A stretch of 44,710 nucleotides of DNA from Rhizobium croatiense. Lineage in GTDB: Bacteria > Pseudomonadota > Alphaproteobacteria > Rhizobiales > Rhizobiaceae. Positions 33,336 to 41,389 of this stretch are shown here, piece after piece (the stretch's first letter is position 1; every line of letters begins with the position of its first letter). Made by a program: the position numbers and the translations under genes. The DNA lies in contig NZ_JAILYJ010000027.1 in the NCBI RefSeq assembly GCF_019793465.1, positions 1 to 44,710 on the forward strand, given 5' to 3'. Under the pieces are notes generated by a model, which saw only the letters and a program-made list of their open reading frames with translations, searched no databases and was not told where the DNA came from.

Positions 33336-34742
33336 ATGGAGACGTCGCCCAATAGCGACCTGGTTTCAAAAGGTGAGGTGTTGGCCCTCATTTTTGAATT
33401 ATTCCCTTGGTTGCGTCAGTTTGAGCAGGCATCGCTGAACGACTACGCAAAGGCGGCTTTCTCGGTTGGATCGGATCAATCGGGGTGCGTCGCGCGAAGC
33501 CAGGCAATGTCTTTATTGCGGTCACGCGTGGCGGCCGTCGCGCAACGTCAGGGTTATTCAGCAGAAGCCGCATCGCGCTTTCAAACCGAAATCGAAGTCG
33601 CTCCGGTGCTGCAGTGTGGCCCCCACCTCCACCTGTTGATCGAGCCTGACGCATTTTACACCCATCTGTTCTCCCTGATGGGACTTCGCGCGCATGGCAG
33701 GACATCCTATATCTCCTACGCTTGCTCGACAGTGAAGTTCGTAGAACGCGGTCGCAAGGGTCCGGCCTGGCTCCACGTCGATGGCGATGCAGTCAACGTC
33801 TTCGGGCTGTCGCGCAGCAAAATGATCCCCTACAGCATTCTTGGCAGAAACGGCTGCTACAGGTTCCATCTTCAAAACGTCGACAGGCCCGGTGATGACT
33901 CGGAGGCAATTTCGTGCTTGCGAGACCTTTTGCCTCGGGGCGAATTCCAGTCGGCGGCAGAGGCGATCAAAGCGGCAAATCTTTGCCTCTGGAAGCGGTA
34001 TTCTGACAGCCAGGTCGATTTTCTTCAGCTTGACGATACCGACGTTGCCGATCTGGTCGCGGATCACCTTTCCGATGGCCGGTCCTGGCTGCGAGCCTCG
34101 CTGATCGAGGACCGAGCATTCGCGATGCGCCTCATCCACTGCATCGATCAACTCGCTGACACGGCTTGGCGAGGCTGGCTGAAAAACTCGACGCATTTTT
34201 TCTGGGGCTGCATTGAAGGGCGGCTTTTTCCACTTTGGCTGGATGGCAGGGTCCTCCGGTCGAAGGCGACAGATGATGTCTGTGTTGAATTCTCGCCGCC
34301 AAGTCTTGTGGAGGCCCTGAGAACTGGCCGGATCGTTCCGAACCTTCTGCTGATGTTCATCGTAACGTCGATCCTGCCTGGCGTGCGTGTCCTGGGTGGA
34401 AGTCGGCATACGATCTATTATCCGTTGATGCGCTGGGCATTCTGCGAGGCGTTGAGGAACAACCATCGTGACACACAGCTTCTCAACGCACTGTCAAAGG
34501 ACGAACGGCCGGGGGTTTGGGGCCATCGCATCATCTCCTCGCCGTGCGAGCCATTTTCGCTGTTGAATGCTTTTAGCCGTGGGGGAATTGAAACGCTTCT
34601 CGGGCTGTTCGGCAAGATGAGCATTATCGACGCTTGCGGGCCCCTTTCCAGCTTCACCCAGGACCCCCTATGGGCGGAGCTTGCGGTAGCCTATTCCTCC
34701 GGGAGAGTGGGCAGACAATCCTGGCAATGGGCGTTCCGCTGA
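33336..34742 (+). CDS. Unrecognised 468-aa protein, translationally linked to the MFS transporter
   Basis: A 468-aa soluble protein of no family I can name. Segments that look conserved include GPHLHLLIEPDAFYTHLFSL, TSYISYACSTVKFVERGR, GPAWLHVDGDAVNVFGLSRS, RLFPLWLDGR, LLLMFIVTSILPGVRVLGGS followed by RHTIYYPLMRWAF, and the final PFSLLNAFSRGGIETLLGLF. A histidine/aspartate-rich core and a single hydrophobic stretch near residue 330-345 are visible, with no signal peptide. Starting two bases after the MFS stop implies a shared function with export. IucA/IucC siderophore-synthetase motifs were looked for and not found. It could be a biosynthetic enzyme of a small molecule. Confidence 0.7.
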   Translation: METSPNSDLVSKGEVLALIFELFPWLRQFEQASLNDYAKAAFSVGSDQSGCVARSQAMSLLRSRVAAVAQRQGYSAEAASRFQTEIEVAPVLQCGPHLHLLIEPDAFYTHLFSLMGLRAHGRTSYISYACSTVKFVERGRKGPAWLHVDGDAVNVFGLSRSKMIPYSILGRNGCYRFHLQNVDRPGDDSEAISCLRDLLPRGEFQSAAEAIKAANLCLWKRYSDSQVDFLQLDDTDVADLVADHLSDGRSWLRASLIEDRAFAMRLIHCIDQLADTAWRGWLKNSTHFFWGCIEGRLFPLWLDGRVLRSKATDDVCVEFSPPSLVEALRTGRIVPNLLLMFIVTSILPGVRVLGGSRHTIYYPLMRWAFCEALRNNHRDTQLLNALSKDERPGVWGHRIISSPCEPFSLLNAFSRGGIETLLGLFGKMSIIDACGPLSSFTQDPLWAELAVAYSSGRVGRQSWQWAFR

Positions 34743-34888
34743 TCGCACCTCCTTTGGTTTTCTGACCACTTTACCGCCCGAAGCGTGACCTCTCGCTTTG
34801 AGACAAGTGTCCGCGCGTAAAGCGAAGCTATTGAATTTTGTAAAGAATTCGGTTGCGCGGCGGGCGGATTTCAACTAAGCTGGCAGCG

Positions 34889-35075
34889 AGGCAGTACGCG
34901 CTGCCTTGGGGCTTCGTAACCCCTGTTAGCGGTTGGTGCCGGCCGATTCGGCACCACACTCCTTGACCTTCGGTCGAGGAGCCTGTGGCGTATGTCCAGG
35001 TTCCTCGGAACTAAAGGCCACAGGGCCGTCTAGCACGGTTACGAACTCCCCGATCAGTGGGTTGAGCGAGTTTTC
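34889..35075 (+). ncRNA. Candidate multi-branched structured RNA upstream of an XRE regulator
   Basis: A 5' hairpin AGGCAG/CTGCCT lies at 34889-34906. A long-range closing helix pairs GGGG (34908-34911) and TTCGTAACC (34913-34921) with GGTTACGAA (35037-35045) and CCCC (35048-35051), extended inward by TAGCGG (34927-34932) with CCG-T-CTA (35026-35032). It encloses three local hairpins: GGTGCCG/CGGCACC (34935-34955), CTCCTTGACC/GGTCGAGGAG (34959-34981, one G-U) and CCTGTGGC/GCCACAGG (34982-35024). A last hairpin AACTC/GAGTT spans 35044-35072 and competes with the closing helix. The amount of perfect nested pairing is far above background. It ends about 45 bases before an XRE-family start codon, so it may be a cis-regulatory leader or an independent small RNA. 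It matches no RNA family I can name. Confidence 0.65.
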
Positions 35076-35118
35076 AGCGGGGGCGCACCGCGTGAAACTC
35101 TCCATCGGGGTGACCACC

Positions 35119-35604
35119 ATGAAGCGCTATGTAGCAGCCCAGGTTCGGACTTCGAGACCTGCGCAAGCCAAACAGTCGGATGTTGCACGCGAGTCGGTAC
35201 ATCCAGTCGATCGGCATGTCGGACAGCAAATCCGTATCCGCCGAATGCAGTCGAATGTCTCCCTAGGGGATCTCGGCGCCGGCATCGGGGTGAGTTTGCA
35301 GCAGGTACAAAAATATGAAAGCGGTAAGAACCGCGTCAGCGCTTCGATGCTCTACGAGCTTGCCAATTGCCTCAAGATCCCGGTTTCGAGGTTTTTCGAA
35401 GGCCTTCCAGATCCCGAAACCACTCAGGGCCAGCAATTCATAACAGAGATCGATGGGAAGATTGCCTACATATCCACGGCGGAGGGACGGCGTCTGATAG
35501 ACGACGTTTTGCTCCTTTCTCCGCGTGTGCGCAGCCGGGTCGTTGCCCTCGTCAGCTCGATTGTCGATGAAGAGATGGAAGAACACAAGGACGTTTCCCC
35601 ATAA
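35119..35604 (+). CDS. XRE-family helix-turn-helix regulator (PraR-like)
   Basis: A 161-aa regulator. After a short N-terminal extension, the HTH spans about residues 35-95: VGQQIRIRRMQSNVSLGDLG, then VSLQQVQKYESGKNRVSASM and LANCLKIPVSRFFEGLP. The 'QQVQKYE-x-G-x-NR' signature is the alphaproteobacterial XRE type that includes PraR of rhizobia. The C-terminal part (RRLIDDVLLLSPRVRSRVV) is probably for dimerisation. The frame is open upstream to 34933 but that part overlaps the structured RNA and is not protein-like; I start at the ATG at 35119 with GGGGTG before it. Confidence 0.82.
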   Translation: MKRYVAAQVRTSRPAQAKQSDVARESVHPVDRHVGQQIRIRRMQSNVSLGDLGAGIGVSLQQVQKYESGKNRVSASMLYELANCLKIPVSRFFEGLPDPETTQGQQFITEIDGKIAYISTAEGRRLIDDVLLLSPRVRSRVVALVSSIVDEEMEEHKDVSP

Positions 35605-35675
35605 AAAGACCAACAAGAGCGCGGCCGCAAAAATTGGTCAGCGGTTCGTAGAGTTATCGCCGCATACTGCAGGTT

Positions 35676-36911
35676 CTAAAAAGCGATCTGGCCAACGTTC
35701 TTCTCTCGGTCAAGCACAGTGCCAAAACCGGCACTGCGGTCGGCAAGATCGTCAAGGATGTCTGCCGCCATTCTGCCATCGGCGAGCACAGGGAAGGGGA
35801 GGCGATCGCGTGCAGGATTCGATAATGCCTCGGTTCCACCGATCACAATCGGACGCAAGCGTACATTTTCCAGCTGTCCGCTAGATCCAAAATTGCAGGT
35901 CGCGATGACGCTCCTCCACACTTCCGGCGGGCTCCATTCCTGTTCGTCCTTTTCCGTATGGAAGAGGAAGTTGCCAAGGCCGTAGAAAATTGGCGTATTC
36001 CGATATATCTCAACCCCTTGAAGGACCGGAGCGCCATGGCTGACAAAGAGGCCTGCGCCCGCGTTAACGCAATCGTGCGCAAATTCGCGGACCCAGACGG
36101 GGACTTGCTGCCAGTTCGGCTCCCAATGGTGATGATGCAAATACACGATGACGAGCGTGTCGCGGCCCGCTTCTTCCGCGATCGCCGAAAGGTGAGCCCT
36201 GGCGCTGTGCCGGTCCATGACGATGCGGCGAGCGGTCTCATCTGATCTGCGAAACACGGTTCCATAGAAATCAATTTCGTCTTGGCCATGAAGATCAGGC
36301 GGATCCTCTGGCTGGGCATAATTCGCGCGCTCCAAGGGCGAACTTAGAAGACGCTCCTGAATGGAGCGAAGCAAGTTGAATGTTCCCGCTTCCAGGTCGA
36401 ATACCCTGGAGACTTTCAGACTATTGATGCCGGGCCTTGCTATCCTGCCCTCAGTTGCGTCCTCGGCGTACATGAAAGACGGGCCTGGCCCGGCATCCAT
36501 GGCAATCAGCGCGACATTTCGGGATCCGAACGTCATTTTCTGTGCCGTGGAAGCATGATGCTTGTTGTGGCCGATGCCGGCATGCAGGAAATTGTGTGCC
36601 GCAACCTCCTCCAGCGTCGAGAGGATCCCCGGCGGTCCAAGATCGAAAGCATGGTTGTTCGCCAGAGCCAGGCTATTGAAACCGAGCTCCTTCAACGCCG
36701 CCAAGACATCCGGCGCTGCAGCGCCGAAATAGCTGCCTTTGAGCGGCCATCCACCATGACGACCATAGATAGTCGTCTCGAGATTGGTGAAGGCAACATC
36801 GCTTGCTTTGAGGATCTCGGCGATCTCAGCGAGCCGTGGATCGCCGATCGTTCGAAGATCATGACGGATGAGCGACTGGCCGGTGACAGCAATGGAAAAG
36901 GGTGCGGACAT
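35676..36911 (-). CDS. CapA-family (poly-gamma-glutamate synthesis type) metallophosphatase-like protein
   Basis: A 411-aa protein with the CapA domain (calcineurin-like metallophosphoesterase fold). Expected motifs are AVTGQSLIRHDLR, AFTNLETTIYG, SLALANNHAFDLGPPG, VIVYLHHHHWEPNWQQVP and LFVSHGAPVLQGVEIYRNTP with YGLGNFLFHT. Four consecutive histidines stand where other members have one or two. There is no signal peptide, so it is probably cytoplasmic, unlike CapA of Bacillus. The ATG at 36911 follows AAGGTAG. It is co-directional with the ABC importer genes and 81 bases downstream of them, so it may process the imported compound. Confidence 0.82.
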   Translation of the reverse strand: MSAPFSIAVTGQSLIRHDLRTIGDPRLAEIAEILKASDVAFTNLETTIYGRHGGWPLKGSYFGAAAPDVLAALKELGFNSLALANNHAFDLGPPGILSTLEEVAAHNFLHAGIGHNKHHASTAQKMTFGSRNVALIAMDAGPGPSFMYAEDATEGRIARPGINSLKVSRVFDLEAGTFNLLRSIQERLLSSPLERANYAQPEDPPDLHGQDEIDFYGTVFRRSDETARRIVMDRHSARAHLSAIAEEAGRDTLVIVYLHHHHWEPNWQQVPVWVREFAHDCVNAGAGLFVSHGAPVLQGVEIYRNTPIFYGLGNFLFHTEKDEQEWSPPEVWRSVIATCNFGSSGQLENVRLRPIVIGGTEALSNPARDRLPFPVLADGRMAADILDDLADRSAGFGTVLDREKNVGQIAF

Positions 36912-36992
36912 ATGGTCTACCTTCGATCTTTGGGACTGCCGACTGCTCACGCGCTATGGCTTCGGGGGAAATGCGTGTCGGAAAGCCAGTGT

Positions 36993-37835
36993 CTAGTTCG
37001 ATGTCTGCGGCGAAACATCGATCTTGAACCATTGCTCGCTCAGCCGCTTCAGGGTTCCGTCGCTCGTGGCGGCCTCGATGGCGCTATCGAATGCCGCAAC
37101 CAGTTCGCCGTCATCTTGCCGGAGCCCGACGCCGACACCCGGGCCCCACAGGCCACCGGAGAGCCGCGGGCCGTAGAGCGTCGCAATCCCGCCATCCGTG
37201 CTGTCGAGGAAGGCTTTCCAGGTGAAATAGTCGGCAAGACCGCCATCGATGCGCTCAGCCACGAGATCGAGATGCATGTTGTCCTGGGAATCGTAGCTCC
37301 TGATCGTCGCGACCTTTCCGAACAGTTCATTGAGCACCGCTTCCGAATTCGATGATCGCAATACGCCCAAAGTTCTGCCGTTGAGAGCGGCTCGAAGCTC
37401 CTCGATCTTTGCCTGCTTTTCAGGGTCGATAGTTGTGAGGTCGAGCTCGGCCAACGTATCCGTGGGCGGAAGATTGAGATCTTTGCGTATGACAACTTGG
37501 TTGAAACCTCCGGCGTAGGGCTTGGAAAAAGCGATAGATTTCTTCCGCTTCTCAGTTATCGCCATCCCCGACATGATGGCATCGAACTTTCCAACGGTGA
37601 GCGCCGGTATGATTCCGTCCCAGTCCTGAGGCACGAAAGTGCACTCGAACTTCATCCTCCGGCAAAGATCGCGGCCGACGTCGATGTCAAAGCCGGCGAG
37701 CTCCCCTTGGGGGGTGATGGCATTCCAGGGCGGCGAAGCACCTTCAGAGGCGATTGTCAGTGTCTTCCTGTCCATTGCTCCCGCGTTGTTGGCGCAGACG
37801 ACAAGAGACAGGGCAAGCAGAAGTGTTCGTTTCAC
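36993..37835 (-). CDS. Polar amino-acid/opine-type ABC transporter binding protein
   Basis: A 280-aa periplasmic solute-binding protein of SBP family 3. A signal peptide (KRTLLLALSLVVCANNAGA) precedes LTIASEGASPPWNAITPQGE, then LAGFDIDVGRDLCRRM, FVPQDWDGIIPALTVGKFDA and SGMAITEKRKKSIAFSKPYA, which are the family's ligand-binding segments. This resembles octopine/nopaline (OccT/NocT) and histidine/arginine binding proteins. It lies 57 bases downstream of the first permease gene. The ligand cannot be decided from the sequence. Confidence 0.9.
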   Translation of the reverse strand: MKRTLLLALSLVVCANNAGAMDRKTLTIASEGASPPWNAITPQGELAGFDIDVGRDLCRRMKFECTFVPQDWDGIIPALTVGKFDAIMSGMAITEKRKKSIAFSKPYAGGFNQVVIRKDLNLPPTDTLAELDLTTIDPEKQAKIEELRAALNGRTLGVLRSSNSEAVLNELFGKVATIRSYDSQDNMHLDLVAERIDGGLADYFTWKAFLDSTDGGIATLYGPRLSGGLWGPGVGVGLRQDDGELVAAFDSAIEAATSDGTLKRLSEQWFKIDVSPQTSN

Positions 37836-37892
37836 GACGATGTTCCTTTCATTGCTGAGTTTGATTGTTGGCGTCCGGGATGTGGGCTGGCG

Positions 37893-38642
37893 TCAAGTTT
37901 CAGCCGAGGCGAGAGGCGGCTTTCCGTTCGCTCTTCGAGGTACAGGTTGCGCCGGCGGTGGACGGTTTGCCGTCGGCGTCCAACGCGTCTCCAGCATCTG
38001 GAAACCTTGCGTGATCAAGAGGGTAAGCAGCAGATAGAAAGCCCCCGCGGCAATGAAGACCTCGTATGGGGCGAATGTCTCCGACACCAGCTGTCGGGCG
38101 AGCCCGGTCACCTCAAGCAGCGTGATGGTGCTTGCAAGGGAGCTTGCCTTCAGCATTCCAACCACCTCATTTGCATAGGCGGGAAGAGCGATCCTGAGGG
38201 TCAAAGGGAACACGATAAGACGGGCAGTGTGGAAACGGGAAAGGCCCAAGGCTTTGGCCGCTTCAATCTGCCCACGCGGGACCGCCTGGATCCCGCCGCG
38301 CAGAACTTCTGTCGTATGGGCGGCGCTGTTCAGGGTGAAAGCAATGAAGGCGCACCAGAATGGCTCTCGCATCACGGCCCATAGAAAGCTTTGGCGGACG
38401 AGGGGAAGCTGGCCAATCCCGTAGTAAATCAGGAAAAGCTGAACCAGAAGTGGCGTGCCGCGGAACGCATAGGTATATGCCAGCACGGGCGCGGAAGCCC
38501 ACGGATTTGATGATGCCCGTAGGAAGGCGAGCGGGACCGAGACGGCGAAGCCTGCGGCAAGCGATGCGAATGTCAGAACCAGAGTGAGAAGAAGGCCGCG
38601 GGGAAGGGTGAGAAACGCTTCAAGCGCGATGGTCATGCTCAT
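37893..38642 (-). CDS. ABC transporter permease (HisM/OccM-like)
   Basis: A 249-aa inner-membrane permease of the His/Glu/Gln/Arg/opine family. Hydrophobic helices run through LLLTLVLTFASLAAGFAVSV, and the AYTYAFRGTPLLVQLFLIYY segment and the EAA loop (EVLRGGIQAVPRGQIEAAKA, then LGLSRFHTARLIVFPLTLRI) are diagnostic. The C-terminus is proline-rich and extended. It starts four bases after the stop of the upstream permease. Confidence 0.92.
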   Translation of the reverse strand: MSMTIALEAFLTLPRGLLLTLVLTFASLAAGFAVSVPLAFLRASSNPWASAPVLAYTYAFRGTPLLVQLFLIYYGIGQLPLVRQSFLWAVMREPFWCAFIAFTLNSAAHTTEVLRGGIQAVPRGQIEAAKALGLSRFHTARLIVFPLTLRIALPAYANEVVGMLKASSLASTITLLEVTGLARQLVSETFAPYEVFIAAGAFYLLLTLLITQGFQMLETRWTPTANRPPPAQPVPRRANGKPPLASAET

Positions 38643-38646
38643 TGCC

Positions 38647-39312
38647 TCAACCTTTCATCGCCGGGAGCGAATAGCGGCGCTCCAATAACCGGAACGAAAG
38701 AAGCGACAGGCTTGTGAGGGCGAGGTAGATTGCAGACGCTGCGAGATAGAAGGGGAGTGGAGCGCGCAGTGAGCCTGCGCCTATATAGGCGACGCGCATG
38801 ACATCCGTCAGCCCGACGACGGAAATCAGCGATGTATCCTTTATCAAGGAGATGCAGAGGTTACAGAATGCCGGCAGAGCGATCGGGATCATCTGGGGAA
38901 TGATGATCAGAAACCAAATCTGCGCGTTCGAAAGCCCGAGCGCCGCTGCAGCCTCTCGTTGGCCTGGTGCAACCGCGTTGATCGCACCACGGAATATTTC
39001 CGCGGCGTACCCACTGAATACGACGGTCAGTGCCGCGACACCGGCCGCAAATGCATTAATCTCGATGTAGCCACCGGTAATCGCGCTCAAAAGGGCGGTT
39101 CCGCCGAAATACGTCAGGAGGATGATCAGAAGTTCCGGAACACCCCGGATGATGCCCGTGTAGGCCCGCATGCACGATGAAACCGACTTGCGGGTCGAGT
39201 TGCGGAGAACGGCAATAAGCAAACCTAATAGGGTCCCGAAAGCGCAGCTCAAGGCAAACACTAAAAGTGTGTTCTTCAATCCAGATAAAAATTGATCTAC
39301 AAATGCGTACAA
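38647..39312 (-). CDS. ABC transporter permease (HisQ/OccQ-like)
   Basis: A 221-aa permease paralogous to the next gene. It contains LVFALSCAFGTLLGLLIAVL, YTGIIRGVPELLIILLTYFG and the EAA loop (EIFRGAINAVAPGQREAAAA, then LGLSNAQIWFLIIIPQMIPI). It is the first gene of the importer operon and faces a LysR gene across a 241-base promoter region. In octopine-type operons the order is Q, M, P (ATPase) and T; here the ATPase gene is absent. Confidence 0.92.
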   Translation of the reverse strand: MYAFVDQFLSGLKNTLLVFALSCAFGTLLGLLIAVLRNSTRKSVSSCMRAYTGIIRGVPELLIILLTYFGGTALLSAITGGYIEINAFAAGVAALTVVFSGYAAEIFRGAINAVAPGQREAAAALGLSNAQIWFLIIIPQMIPIALPAFCNLCISLIKDTSLISVVGLTDVMRVAYIGAGSLRAPLPFYLAASAIYLALTSLSLLSFRLLERRYSLPAMKG

Positions 39313-39446
39313 TGCAAGTCTCCAATATTCTTGCGAGCGCGCCGAAATAGGAAAGTTATTCTCCCGACATATACAAAGGGCTTGCCGAGATTAACCGAGG
39401 GTAGATTGGATTTATTAGCTTAACCAGCGCTCTAAGTTTGGCGTAT

Positions 39447-39478
39447 GTCAAAAATATACTTTGACTTGCCGCCGTCAA
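39447..39478. promoter_or_regulatory. Clustered GTCAA/TTGAC half-sites, candidate LysR operator
   Basis: GTCAAA (39447-39452), TTTGAC (39460-39465) and GTCAAT (39474-39479) alternate in orientation with 7- and 8-base spacers, giving two overlapping inverted repeats. They lie between the divergent LysR and permease genes, 76 to 107 bases upstream of the LysR start codon. This is a typical place for a LysR-type recognition and activation site. Confidence 0.5.
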
Positions 39479-39553
39479 TTTATAAGATTCAGGAAGTTTT
39501 GATAAGCGCAACTTATGAGGCGCGTCGCTCGACCACGATTGAGATTCCCGGCC

Positions 39554-40465
39554 ATGGACATCACCGACTCCGGAGTGAAGATCCGCCACCTTCAAATATT
39601 ACGGGAGGTCATGCGCGCCGGCTCGGAAAGGCTCGCAGCGCAGATGTTGCGAATAACCCAGCCGGCGGTCAGCCAAAACATCAAGCAGCTAGAGGAGACT
39701 GTCGGCTTCGCACTCTTTCGCCGGGAAAACAACAGGTTGATCCCCACCGTCAAGGCATGGGAATTTCTACGCACAATCGACGCGGCGTTTGCCGGACTTG
39801 ATCGGATCGGACCGTCAATCGACTTCCTGCGGAGCAACGATACGCGAATGATCGGCATCGCGGCGCCAAGCGCTTTCTCCTTCGCGACCTTGCCGAAAGT
39901 GGTCAAAAGGCTTCGGGAGAGAAGCCGCTCTTACGCCGTTCAGGTGAAAACAGGAACCTATCAGCAGATTGCAGATCATGTGTTAAACGGCCGCTCGGAT
40001 CTTGGCATCTCCCGATTGCCTCTTGATGAGCGCATTCTTGATTGGATGCCGGTCGGCTCAGCCACCAACGTATGTCTTTTTCCGGTCAACCATCGATTTG
40101 CGGCACAGCAGCTTGTTACTGCCGAAGATCTTGCCGGTGAGGCGATCATCGACATCGACCCGCAATTTGCCTCTCACCAAATGAGCGTCAATGCCCTTCG
40201 GTATATGGGAACCGCTCCTGACATCGCCGTGGAATATGACGCCAATGGCAATGACATTGGCTATGTCATGACAGGGATCGGCGTCTCGATTACGAACGAG
40301 ATTATTGCGAGCGAATATGCTGAATTCGACGTTGCATTCCGCGAATTTCAGCCAGGGGCAACATATCACTACGTCGTCGTTTGGCAAAAAGATCGAAAGC
40401 TGAGTGATAGCCTAAGATTTGCATTGGAAGAGATAGTCGCGGCTTTGACAGATCGGGCTGCTTGA
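39554..40465 (+). CDS. LysR-family regulator of the importer operon
   Basis: A 303-aa LysR-type regulator. The N-terminal HTH is IRHLQILREVMRAGSERLAA with RITQPAVSQNIKQLEETVGF and FRRENNRLIPT. The effector-binding domain follows (about 95-295) with LPKVVKRLRERSRSYAVQV and GRSDLGISRLPL. I start at the ATG at 39554 rather than one 39 bases earlier because the HTH begins here. It is divergent from the permease operon, as OccR and NocR are from occ and noc uptake genes, and probably activates it in response to the imported compound. Confidence 0.9.
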   Translation: MDITDSGVKIRHLQILREVMRAGSERLAAQMLRITQPAVSQNIKQLEETVGFALFRRENNRLIPTVKAWEFLRTIDAAFAGLDRIGPSIDFLRSNDTRMIGIAAPSAFSFATLPKVVKRLRERSRSYAVQVKTGTYQQIADHVLNGRSDLGISRLPLDERILDWMPVGSATNVCLFPVNHRFAAQQLVTAEDLAGEAIIDIDPQFASHQMSVNALRYMGTAPDIAVEYDANGNDIGYVMTGIGVSITNEIIASEYAEFDVAFREFQPGATYHYVVVWQKDRKLSDSLRFALEEIVAALTDRAA

Positions 40466-41025
40466 CGATCGCATCGAGGTATGACCCTCGCACCGGAAAA
40501 CAGATGTTGCGAGTTCATGCTGAACCGCGAGTTGTGCGCGTAAGCTTAGAGCGGGATGATTTTAGGTAGACCCGTGAGAAGGATTCCCTATGACGCAAAT
40601 CGGATTCATCCTTCTGGCCGGTCAGGAGGCTGAGCTGGATGGCGAGACCTGTTTCGAATAACCGCGAGAAGTTGTAGAAGCGGTGATACAGGAGGGGTGT
40701 GGTGCCGGGCGGCGTCCAAGCGCTTCCGCATTGGCATCAGCATCGCGATCGATTGGGTGCGGCGCGTGACGCGACGGACAGCGCAGCCCGGCAGGATGAG
40801 TAGCCACAAGCCGCGAACGGCGGTGGCTTACCTAAGCCACCGAGCAGATAGTTGCGCCATATCGTAGAAGAACATCGCGACAATCGGAACTGCGTCGGTT
40901 GGCAGAAGCGGACCGGTTGTTTGTGCGATCATTGGTGCCATGTTCTCTTTAAGTGATTCTGCAGTTATCTTAAAATGGCGGATGACACTTCAATTGGACG
41001 CAATATCGACTAGAGCAAATCCTGT
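40466..41025. other. Gap with no recognised gene; contains a Rhizobium-type intergenic repeat
   Basis: AGAGCGGGATGATTTTAGG begins at 40549 and resembles a motif common between rhizobial genes. An inverted repeat AGAAGGAT (40577-40584)/ATCCTTCT (40608-40615) follows. A minus-strand 38-codon frame (start 40941) and a 67-codon frame (start 40809) show no similarity I can name. The stretch probably consists of mobile-element debris. Confidence 0.4.
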
Positions 41026-41160
41026 TCAATCCGGGTCATATCCAGCAGCCCTGAAGTAGTTTGCGCATTCTGTCGGCGTGAAGCGGAGCATCAATGCGCC
41101 TAGGACGTCCCATAGAGCATCGATCTTTCGTTCCGCGCCCTCCGTGGTTGACTGCGGCCC
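41026..41160 (-). mobile_element. IS630-family transposase C-terminal remnant
   Basis: The minus frame reads KIDALWDVLGALMLRFTPTE followed by CANYFRAAGYDPD and a stop at 41026. Transposases of the IS630 group end with the same pattern, a 'LW-x-x-(I/L)-G' helix then '(F/T)-(T/S)-P-x-E-C-x-N-Y-F-x-x-(A/S)-GY'. Upstream sequence (to about 41160) carries no further recognisable part, so only the end of the gene remains. Confidence 0.6.
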
Positions 41161-41194
41161 CTAAACCGGGACCGCGTGCCGGTGGCGACGGAAG

Positions 41195-41389
41195 CTATGA
41201 GATCACATGCTCAATGCGCTCGAGGTGGTGCTGAGGCACGATCTGAAGGGGTTCCTCGGCCGCTGCGATTTCCTCGACCGTAAGTCCGGTGGCGATGGCC
41301 AGGTCCTCAAGGCTGTAGCCCTTCGCAATCCTGGCTTTGCGGCGACGAGCGGCTGCGGAGGTGTTGTCGGCGGTAGCAAATTGATCCAT
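41195..41389 (-). CDS. Small helix-turn-helix protein
   Basis: A 64-aa protein with an XRE-like helix-turn-helix: RRRKARIAKGYSLEDLAIAT followed by GLTVEEIAAAEEPLQI. There is no extra domain. The ATG at 41389 follows GGAG; a TTG start 12 bases earlier is possible. It is the sort of small regulator common on rhizobial chromosomes and plasmids. Its target is unknown and no partner gene is adjacent. Confidence 0.65.
   Translation of the reverse strand: MDQFATADNTSAAARRRKARIAKGYSLEDLAIATGLTVEEIAAAEEPLQIVPQHHLERIEHVIS

Noticed and set aside
33336..34742. IucA/IucC-type siderophore synthetase
   Set aside because: Suggested by the neighbouring EntS-like exporter and AraC regulator, but the characteristic motifs and domain order are absent.
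34889..35075. A tRNA or tmRNA
   Set aside because: The cloverleaf-like fold lacks the T-loop and acceptor features of a tRNA, and arm lengths do not fit tmRNA.
34933..35118. An N-terminal extension of the XRE regulator
   Set aside because: The frame is open, but it coincides with the nested RNA helices, the translation is low in structure, and a proper start with a ribosome-binding site exists at 35119.
36555..37355. A 266-codon plus-strand frame over the CapA/binding-protein boundary
   Set aside because: Opposite to two recognisable genes, with no ribosome-binding site or similarity.
37497..38384. A 295-codon plus-strand frame over the ABC transporter genes
   Set aside because: The minus strand encodes clear binding-protein and permease domains; the plus frame crosses gene boundaries and has no motif.
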